Positions 32,754 through 38,587 of a stretch of DNA of 38,587 bases are shown here, in pieces. Both the position numbers and the translations under genes were made by a program. Below the pieces are notes generated by a model. It had not been told where the DNA came from. It was given only the letters and a program-made list of their open reading frames with translations, and searched no databases. The DNA is from Cocleimonas sp. (GTDB lineage: Bacteria > Pseudomonadota > Gammaproteobacteria > Thiotrichales > Thiotrichaceae): positions 1-38,587 of the forward strand of contig JAKIUW010000031.1 in assembly GCA_021647365.1 (NCBI GenBank), written 5' to 3'. How positions within the stretch are numbered: the first letter of the stretch is position 1; every line of letters begins with the position of its first letter.

Positions 32754-33901
32754 CAGATCTAAAATTAGAAGGTTTACCTAAAGGTGAGCATCCACAAATC
32801 GATGATTTAGCCTCCTTGTTTTTGAATGATGTTCCTATGCTTGATGTACGCGCACCGGTCGAATTTGAGCAAGGCGCATTTCCAAATTCAATTAACATTC
32901 CATTGATGAGCGATGAAGAGCGCGAAGCAGTCGGCATTCGTTATAAAGAGCAAGGGCAAGATGCAGCGATACTTCTGGGTGCCGAATTGGTGACGGAAGA
33001 AGGTCGCGCACAGCGAAAAAAGGCTTGGGCAGCATTTTTTGATAAGCAGAAAAAGTACAAAAGTGACAAAAGCAGGGGGGGGGTGCTTTATTGCTTCCGT
33101 GGAGGGCTACGCTCCCAAATATCCCAACAATGGATATTGGATGAGACGGATATTGATCAACCACGCGTAAAAGGCGGCTACAAAGCTATGCGTCGATTCT
33201 TAATTGACAGCATTGACCGAATTTCAAAAGAAATACCTATTGTTATTTTAGGTGGACGGACAGGCTCAGGTAAAACGCGCGTATTAAAAAAACTAAAAAA
33301 CAGCATTGATCTAGAGGGTTTAGCCAATCACCGAGGTTCTGCCTTTGGGCCAACAGCAACACCACAACCCACTCAAATAAATTTTGAAAATGCCCTAGCC
33401 ATTGATTTATTAAAGCAAGAAGCAGCAGGTGCAAAATTTTTAGTCATAGAAGATGAAGGCAGAAATATAGGTTCTGTTGGTGTGCCACAATCACTTTTTG
33501 ATGGCATGCAAAAAGCCCCTATTGTTAAGTTAGAAGTTTCACAAGAAGAACGTAATCAAGTGAGTATTGAAGAATACATTGTTGATACACAAGCGCACTT
33601 TGATTCTGTTTATGGCGAAGAAGAAGGAGCGATCAAACTCTCAGAGCATCTGCTTAATAGTCTCAGTAAAATCCAAAAACGTTTAGGGGGTGTACGTTAT
33701 CAAGAAGCGAAAGAGCAGATGGAATTTGCAATTAAACAACACCTTACAACAGGTTCACTTGAAGATTTTATACCCGTTGTAAAGACACTACTCGTTGATT
33801 ATTACGACCCCATGTATGACTATCAGTTTAAGAAAAAAACAGACAGGGTGTGCTTTCGAGGTTCATTTGATGAGGTATATGAGTATATATTAAATTTCTA
33901 G
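32750..33901 (+). CDS. selU: tRNA 2-selenouridine synthase
   Basis: SelU (YbbB, MnmH) replaces sulfur with selenium in s2U34 of tRNA-Lys, -Glu and -Gln via a geranylated intermediate. The 383-residue product has an N-terminal rhodanese domain (MLDVRAPVEFEQGAFPNSINIPLM near 30-53) with the catalytic Cys115 in LYCFRGGLRS, and a P-loop domain with GGRTGSGKT at 168-176. Its substrate is the MnmA product, and mnmA lies 1.9 kb away on the opposite strand. A run of nine G at 33075-33083 encodes codons 109-112 just before the active site and is a potential slippage point. Translation is coupled to selD. Confidence 0.95.
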   Translation: MTDLKLEGLPKGEHPQIDDLASLFLNDVPMLDVRAPVEFEQGAFPNSINIPLMSDEEREAVGIRYKEQGQDAAILLGAELVTEEGRAQRKKAWAAFFDKQKKYKSDKSRGGVLYCFRGGLRSQISQQWILDETDIDQPRVKGGYKAMRRFLIDSIDRISKEIPIVILGGRTGSGKTRVLKKLKNSIDLEGLANHRGSAFGPTATPQPTQINFENALAIDLLKQEAAGAKFLVIEDEGRNIGSVGVPQSLFDGMQKAPIVKLEVSQEERNQVSIEEYIVDTQAHFDSVYGEEEGAIKLSEHLLNSLSKIQKRLGGVRYQEAKEQMEFAIKQHLTTGSLEDFIPVVKTLLVDYYDPMYDYQFKKKTDRVCFRGSFDEVYEYILNF

Positions 33902-33988
33902 ATTTTTATATCATAATTTTACTTTGAACCTTTTTGAACCTTGTTGTCGAATATAGCCTTTACGATACAATTCCAAGGAGGGAGTAAA

Positions 33989-35236
33989 ATGAAGAATAAA
34001 ATAAGTATAAAATTGTTAAGTATCATTCCTACATTTTTATTAAGCACCAGTTTATTAGTTTCAATGCCTGTTCAGGCAGATACTCAAGCATACTCAACAT
34101 CTCCACCATCAGGGTTAGCCGCCAATAAAGTCCCTATGTTTGTGAGTTTCGGTTTTGATGATAACGGTATTGCTGGTATTGGTAGTGATGGAGGGATGGA
34201 TTGGATTATTAAATTATTAAAAACAAAGAAAAATCCTGATGGTTCTCCAGTGCATGTAACTTTTTTTAATACAACAAAGTATATGGCAGAACCGAATGTA
34301 ACAGAAACATGGAAAGCCGCTTATCGGGAAGGTCATGAAATAGGTAATCACACCGTTTTGCACGAAAAAGGCGGAAAAAAACAATATGATGGAGACACGG
34401 CATTAAATTTTTCAGTAGAACAATGGAAACAAAAAATTAATAGCGCTCAACGTAGTTTAAAACAGATGGTTTCTGGTTTGGGTGGTAATAACGAAAACCC
34501 CAACGTCATTGGGTTTAGAGCTCCATATCTTAGTTATAACGAAAATATGTTCAAAGCTTTGAAGGCAAGTGGCATGGTATACGATACTAGTATGCAAGAA
34601 GGCTGGGCATCCAATGCGAATAACAAAAATTACCCATGGCCATATACATTGCCAACGGGTATTTGGGAGCTAAATGTTGCGCCATTCGTTATCGACAATA
34701 ATCATAGTAATAAGGTTACAGGCTTTGACTATAATATGTGGCATAACGTATGGGGTAAGAACCTTAATAAAGCAGAGTCATTAAAATTATTAATACAAAA
34801 TTTTGATGCGAGACTGGCTGGTAACAGAGCCCCCTTCATGCTTGGCGCTCATACAGATTACTATGATTCAACTTATGAAGGTTCTGCTGACTTTAGTAGA
34901 ATTGAAGTATCTCAAAGACGAGAAGTGATAGAGGGATTTATTGACTACGTACTCGAACAACCTGATGTTCGTATTGTGCCTTTCAATAATATCGTTAAAT
35001 GGATGAGAAACCCTGTTGCATTAAGTGGTGGTAGTTCAGGTGTTTTAGATTTAGATGCCATGGCTACTAAAGTTAATACATATCAAGAGGATGTAGGGAA
35101 TAACTATTGGAAATATTTCACTCAAAGAAGCTGGGCGCATAGATTTTTGTCTAAAGAGCTAGAAAGTGTAGCGACTGACCTTTGGAACGGGAATAAATCT
35201 TCAGTGACCTTGGTTATGATACTAATCTTTAATTAG
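33989..35236 (+). CDS. Secreted polysaccharide deacetylase (CE4/NodB family)
   Basis: The 415-residue product starts at the ATG at 33989, with the strong site AAGGAGGG upstream. An open frame back to 33941 adds only non-conserved residues. A signal peptide ends near residue 30 (PVQA/DTQ). The CE4 metal site is recognisable: Asp57-Asp58 in FGFDDNG, His121 and His125 in GNHTVLH. The catalytic or structural segments GFRAPYLSYN (176-185) and MLGAHTDYYD follow. The enzyme would remove N- or O-acetyl groups from a polymer such as chitin or peptidoglycan outside the cytoplasm; the substrate is not evident. Residues after about 350 form an extra C-terminal helical segment of unknown role, and the final residues VTLVMILIFN are oddly hydrophobic, so a late frameshift is possible. 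Confidence 0.82.
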   Translation: MKNKISIKLLSIIPTFLLSTSLLVSMPVQADTQAYSTSPPSGLAANKVPMFVSFGFDDNGIAGIGSDGGMDWIIKLLKTKKNPDGSPVHVTFFNTTKYMAEPNVTETWKAAYREGHEIGNHTVLHEKGGKKQYDGDTALNFSVEQWKQKINSAQRSLKQMVSGLGGNNENPNVIGFRAPYLSYNENMFKALKASGMVYDTSMQEGWASNANNKNYPWPYTLPTGIWELNVAPFVIDNNHSNKVTGFDYNMWHNVWGKNLNKAESLKLLIQNFDARLAGNRAPFMLGAHTDYYDSTYEGSADFSRIEVSQRREVIEGFIDYVLEQPDVRIVPFNNIVKWMRNPVALSGGSSGVLDLDAMATKVNTYQEDVGNNYWKYFTQRSWAHRFLSKELESVATDLWNGNKSSVTLVMILIFN

Positions 35237-35249
35237 TAAGTTTAAGACG

Positions 35250-35539
35250 CTATATACATAAAGAGAAATCGCAAGGGGTGCTAATTCCACCCCTTGCGTT
35301 TATCCAAGGATACGTCTCTATTGTAGTGTTTTGGTTATGGAATGGCTTTTCTTGCATATCTTTGCGCGGTAGGGTCATGGCTTTGTAGCTTCTCCCTTGT
35401 TTAATACGCTTGTTGGGAGTGAGTACCGAGTATTGCCCCAAACATCTTTGCGATTCACCAAATGCTTCATCCCCCATTTTGCAAGTACAGGAGCACGTTT
35501 TTTCCATTCTTCTCCGATGATTTCGTGTTTGGTTACCAT
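35250..35539 (-). pseudogene. Frameshifted small gene downstream of the zinc-ribbon gene
   Basis: The family is not recognised. An ATG at 35539 lies 3 bases after the stop of the zinc-ribbon gene and would be translationally coupled to it. It reads MVTKHEIIGEEWKKRAPVLA, then KWGMKHLVNRKDVWG, a credible basic helical domain, before stopping at 35375 after 54 codons. A second frame (-1 or +2 relative) takes over around 35435 as QYSVLTPNKRIKQGRSYKAM and TLPRKDMQEK and stays open to 35250. The join falls at a GGGG tract near codon 35, so one indel or a programmed shift would give a single product of about 95 residues. It may equally be an intact 54-residue protein, with the other frame open by chance. 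Confidence 0.45.
35270..35298. terminator. Hairpin terminator candidate after the deacetylase gene
   Basis: CGCAAGGGGTG and CACCCCTTGCG form an 11-bp GC-rich stem with a 7-base loop. Only TTTAT follows on the plus strand and ATTTCTCTTTAT on the minus strand, so T-tracts are weak in both directions. It lies 33 bp after the deacetylase stop and would also end the minus-strand remnant that approaches from the right. Confidence 0.6.
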
Positions 35540-35542
35540 ATT

Positions 35543-36058
35543 TTATTTTATTTCCTGACGAATATACGCAGGTTTCCATCTTACACCTGTTTCATTTTCT
35601 AGTACGCTGAGCAATTGATCATTAGGTATTGCTTCTAGTTCGTAAATATTACCAATACTAATCCAACTACTAGCAATAAAGGCTGACTTTCGCCAGTTAG
35701 GTTTTGTCACATCGAGTGTTGCATTGCAGTAAGAACACACTTGCGCATTGAGATTTTCTTTGCACTGTGGGCAGGGTGGGTATTTGGTGTTTTTACCTGA
35801 AATAAATTGTGGCTGTTCATATGTTTCAATTTCAATGTAACAGTAAGGTTTGTCGTTCTGAGGTTCTAATTCGATATTGGGTGAACAACCCATGAAAGTG
35901 AGTAGTAATAAAAAATCATTGCCTATGGCGTAGCGTTTAGAGGATAAAGCATCTCCAATAAATTTGAGATTTTGTAATGCGTTTTTTAGTTTTTTTTCAT
36001 CAATTTTGTACTGAGAATTATCAGGGTAAAGACAAAGTTTAAATTCAGAATGCCACAC
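35543..36058 (-). CDS. Uncharacterised protein with a zinc ribbon
   Basis: The 171-residue product is cytoplasmic with no signal peptide. The first 80 residues are mixed alpha/beta, including FLLLLTFMGCSPNIELEP and YCYIEIETYEQP. Residues 94-110 form a compact zinc ribbon (CPQC with CSYC, separated by 8 residues). The tail has WISIGNIYELEAIPNDQLL. I do not recognise a function. The start is a GTG at 36058 with no convincing ribosome site; no better in-frame start is apparent. It is coupled downstream to the frameshifted gene. The 193 bp between this gene and the divergent metalloprotease gene hold an exact 6-bp inverted repeat, CTGAGA-C-TCTCAG, at 36176-36188 that could be an operator. Confidence 0.7.
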   Translation of the reverse strand: MWHSEFKLCLYPDNSQYKIDEKKLKNALQNLKFIGDALSSKRYAIGNDFLLLLTFMGCSPNIELEPQNDKPYCYIEIETYEQPQFISGKNTKYPPCPQCKENLNAQVCSYCNATLDVTKPNWRKSAFIASSWISIGNIYELEAIPNDQLLSVLENETGVRWKPAYIRQEIK

Positions 36059-36251
36059 AAAAAGTTCTCATTAGAAGAAAATAGCGAAGTATATTGTAAC
36101 AAAATAAGGCTGATTAACGGTTAAAAAATATAGATCAACACACCTTGCTGTTTTTAGTCGTAAAAATCGGATAGCTGAGACTCTCAGTACTTTATCGTAG
36201 CAATATTCTAATAAATGATGACCTTATCAATCATGGAATGATGGTAACGAT

Positions 36252-38423
36252 ATGGAAATCAAAGGTAGTTTAGGGCTTGCTCTAATTGTCTGTGCGGGTA
36301 TTTTTTTGCCTGTTATTGCAGAAAGTACAGAAGAAAAATTATGGCAGGATGATCTTGCAAACACCCCTCAGGTTTTAGAGAAAACCTATCAAAAAGCGCA
36401 CTTTTTAACACTTAATAATGATCAAATGTTTGAACGGTTAAAGGCTGTCATTAGTCATAGAAAAGCTTATAAAGGTGCCAGTAAAAATGACAAGGGTGCA
36501 AGCACCCCAAGTTTGATTAAATTACCACTTCCAAGTGGTGAGCTAATCCGTGTTAGCGTGATTGAAGATAGTGTTTTACCCGAAAGTCTAAAAGCTAAAT
36601 ATCCAGAAATAATGACGTTTAAGGTGCTTCCTGATGACCGCATTGTGTCTGGTAGGTTAGATAGCACGCCAAATGGGTTTCACGGCATGTTACAAACTCG
36701 AAAAGGTGAAACCATTTTTATTGATCCTGTTGCTAGAAAATCAGCTGAATCAATGTATGTGAGCTATCGTAAAAGCGCTCAGAAACATGATACAAATAAT
36801 GATAAGCCTTTTTCTTGCTCAGTAGCGATAGAGCAGGAAGTTGCTGCAAGAAGCAGTCGTACGACTGCTTACAAAGGAGTATCAAGACCCCCAAAATCAC
36901 TAATCAACTATCGCATCGCGATTGCCGCAACAGGTGAATATACCGCTAAACATGGAGGCACAGTTGCCAGTGCATTAGCTGCTATTACCACAACATTGAA
37001 TCGTGTTAATCAAGTTTACGAACAGGATTTGGGCATCCATTTAAGTTTAGTAGAGAATAATGACTTATTAATTTATACCGATGCTTCTTCCGACCCTTAT
37101 GATGAAGGGAATGGTGATGACAGACATGCGCTATTGGTACAAAACCAAACCAACATTGAAGCAGTAATTGGTGCTAAAAACTATGATGTAGGGCATCTTT
37201 TCTCAACCAGTGGTGGTGGCTTGGCTGCTATTGCGGGTGTGTGTAGTGATCATCGAAAAGGGCAGGGCGTATCAGGCAGCCAATATGTGAATGATAGCTT
37301 TTCTTTAGATTTTGTCGCGCACGAGATTGGTCATCAGTTTGGTGCTACTCATAGTTTTAATGGCACACAAGGATTATGTGCAGGACAAACCAGAACAGCA
37401 CGTACCGCCTTTGAACCTGGTAGTGGTTCATCCATTATGTCGTATGCAGGTTACTGCGGTGGGGATGATTTACAAAGAAATAGCGATGCAATGTTTCATA
37501 TTGGTAGCATTCAACAAATCCGATCTTATGTGACAAGTAATCTTGGTAGTAGTTGTGGCATTCAATCAGCGACAAACAATTCAGCGCCTAAGGCAAACGC
37601 AGGAAAAAACTATATTATTCCTGCACAAACACCTTTTGAATTAAAAGGTAGCGCGATAGATATTGATAATGATCCTTTAGTATATTCGTGGGAACAGGTT
37701 GATGTGGGTAGTGCCTCACCCACAAATATTGATCGAGGTGATAATGCTTTGTTCCGCATTCACTTACCGTCGCAATCCAAACAACGAATTTTCCCACCTA
37801 TCTCAGATATTCTTTCTCATGCAAGGAAGCGTGGTGAAACATTGCCAACTCAGCAACGCTTAATGAACTTTAAATTTGTTGTACAAGACAGTCACAATAT
37901 TACGCAAAGCGATAATATGGCGGTGCAAGTATGGCGCACGGGGAGTCGTTTTGCGTTGAACCTACCACGTTCACAATACACGGTGGGAAATACTTATAAG
38001 ATATTATGGAATGTTGCGAATACAGACAAGACACCTGTTAATTGTGAGAATGTAGATATTGCATTATCGGTTAACGGTGGTTATCAGTTTAATCATATCC
38101 TTGGTGAAAACATACCCAATACAGGCGAAGCTTGGGTAACGATTCCCTCAGAAATTTCCGTAACCAATAGAGGGCGCTTTAAATTAAGTTGCAGTGATAA
38201 TATCTTTTTTGCCTTGTCTTACCGCTCTTTTAAGCTCAATCAAAATGATCATAAAAGCAGAGTGATTTTGGCAGATGAAGATCAGCCAGAAAAAAACTTA
38301 GCTGATAACGTTGTCGTTGAAAATGAGGTTAAGATAGTTACTGAGGCTGGTGGAGGCGTATTTAATTGGTTCTTGTTATTTTTAGGATTGTTAGGATTAT
38401 CGAGTAAAAGATGTCGATGTTAA
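36252..38423 (+). CDS. Secreted reprolysin-like (M12B) zinc metalloprotease with GlyGly-CTERM tail
   Basis: The 723-residue product has a signal peptide (about 1-23) and a propeptide-like region to about 215. The metzincin domain carries the full zinc motif HEIGHQFGATH (His357, Glu358, His361, His367) and the Met-turn SIMSYAG (Met396), so catalytic residues are intact. Cysteines around 331-435 probably form disulfides. Residues 445-560 and 570-670 look like Ig/PKD-type beta domains. The C-terminus is a GlyGly-CTERM-type sorting tail: GGGVFNWF, a hydrophobic helix LLFLGLLGL, then the basic SSKRCRC. Such tails are linked to rhombosortase processing and type II secretion. Likely an exported protease acting on environmental or host proteins; the substrate is unknown. 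Confidence 0.85.
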   Translation: MEIKGSLGLALIVCAGIFLPVIAESTEEKLWQDDLANTPQVLEKTYQKAHFLTLNNDQMFERLKAVISHRKAYKGASKNDKGASTPSLIKLPLPSGELIRVSVIEDSVLPESLKAKYPEIMTFKVLPDDRIVSGRLDSTPNGFHGMLQTRKGETIFIDPVARKSAESMYVSYRKSAQKHDTNNDKPFSCSVAIEQEVAARSSRTTAYKGVSRPPKSLINYRIAIAATGEYTAKHGGTVASALAAITTTLNRVNQVYEQDLGIHLSLVENNDLLIYTDASSDPYDEGNGDDRHALLVQNQTNIEAVIGAKNYDVGHLFSTSGGGLAAIAGVCSDHRKGQGVSGSQYVNDSFSLDFVAHEIGHQFGATHSFNGTQGLCAGQTRTARTAFEPGSGSSIMSYAGYCGGDDLQRNSDAMFHIGSIQQIRSYVTSNLGSSCGIQSATNNSAPKANAGKNYIIPAQTPFELKGSAIDIDNDPLVYSWEQVDVGSASPTNIDRGDNALFRIHLPSQSKQRIFPPISDILSHARKRGETLPTQQRLMNFKFVVQDSHNITQSDNMAVQVWRTGSRFALNLPRSQYTVGNTYKILWNVANTDKTPVNCENVDIALSVNGGYQFNHILGENIPNTGEAWVTIPSEISVTNRGRFKLSCSDNIFFALSYRSFKLNQNDHKSRVILADEDQPEKNLADNVVVENEVKIVTEAGGGVFNWFLLFLGLLGLSSKRCRC

Positions 38424-38427
38424 AGAC

Positions 38428-38452
38428 ATCATGTAAAAGTGGGAGGGTGTGC
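38428..38452 (+). repeat. G-run interspersed repeat, site 10: solitary copy
   Basis: ATCATGTAAAAGTGGGAGGG then TGTGC carries an A that interrupts the G-run. It begins 5 bp after the metalloprotease stop and ends 12 bp before the right-hand IS element. Confidence 0.86.
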
Positions 38453-38463
38453 ATGAATAACAT

Positions 38464-38587
38464 CACTACTGTCCCGTTAACTTCATAACATCACCATTTG
38501 ATTAAAGTCATGTTGTTTTCTATTGGGTGGATCACCTCGAAGAAGTGCCATAAGGTCGCGCTTCTCAAACAAATTAAGCTGTAACAA
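38464..38587 (-). mobile_element. IS4-family insertion sequence, 3' end only (runs off the right edge)
   Basis: CACTACTGTCCCGTTAAC at 38464-38481 is identical to the terminal sequence of the left-edge element. Directly inside it, on the minus strand, is the end of a transposase gene. The visible part is the opposite (3') end of the same kind of element in the same orientation as the left copy, so the two ends are direct-repeat copies or parts of one element. Confidence 0.75.
38483..38587 (-). CDS. IS4-family transposase, C-terminal fragment (last 34 residues)
   Basis: Reading leftward from 38587 the frame is open and ends at a TGA at 38485-38483. It encodes LLQLNLFEKRDLMALLRG, then DPPNRKQHDFNQMVML. 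The LNLF.[KR]RDL...R..PP pattern is the usual C-terminus of DUF4372-containing IS4-family transposases. The stop lies 2 bp from the terminal inverted repeat. No inference about activity is possible from 34 residues. Confidence 0.68.
   Translation of the reverse strand: MLQLNLFEKRDLMALLRGDPPNRKQHDFNQMVML

Noticed and set aside
33071..33090. AGCA-G9-TGCTTT inside selU looks like another copy of the G-run repeat
   Set aside because: Only the G-run and TGC match; the CATGTAAAA half is missing, and the bases encode conserved SelU residues, so coding constraint explains it.

Overview
The window reads as chromosome from an AT-leaning (roughly 40% GC by eye) gammaproteobacterium. Support comes from HflD, RpoH, the TrxC type of thioredoxin, selD-selU, a FadL porin, separate nuoC and nuoD genes, and the order glmM-tpiA-secG-tRNA-Leu(GAG)-nuo. 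The accessory genes (FadL porin, GlyGly-CTERM metalloprotease, CE4 deacetylase) would suit a marine or sulfur-oxidiser/Thiotrichales-like lineage, but that placement is inference.

Layout. Both window ends lie inside same-orientation partial copies of an IS4-family insertion sequence: its 5' end is at 1-121 and its 3' end at 38464-38587. Next come hemL, rpoH (with a perfect CIRCE operator upstream), a DAHP synthase whose start codon abuts a 260-bp MITE-like element, trxC, glmM, tpiA, secG and tRNA-Leu(GAG). The complete 14-gene nuo operon (nuoA-nuoN, respiratory complex I) occupies about 7.77-22.46 kb. It is followed by a secreted repeat protein with a peptidoglycan-binding domain, tgt, a FadL-type porin, a small secreted SCP2-like protein, folD, a DUF3820 gene, hflD, mnmA, an SDR oxidoreductase and the selD-selU operon. 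The last 4.5 kb looks accessory: a secreted CE4 polysaccharide deacetylase, a zinc-ribbon protein with an apparently frameshifted partner, and a secreted M12B-like metalloprotease with a GlyGly-CTERM tail.

How the genes work together. Most of the DNA is housekeeping: energy conservation (nuo), tetrapyrrole (hemL), aromatic (DAHP synthase), amino-sugar (glmM) and folate (folD) metabolism, and protein export (secG). Wobble-base modification is represented by mnmA (s2U34), selD-selU (s2U34 to se2U34) and tgt (queuosine 34).

The most unusual feature is an interspersed repeat with the core CATGTAAAAGTG-G6-TGTGC. I count 14 arms at ten sites, all intergenic. Four sites hold inverted pairs, one of them a perfect palindrome with 29-bp arms, and one site lies inside the nuo operon. 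All six solitary copies carry the G-run on the same DNA strand whatever the direction of the adjoining genes. Other points worth attention are the CIRCE-rpoH arrangement, the MITE at the DAHP synthase start, the Cys-box repeat protein and the FadL/SCP2-like pair.
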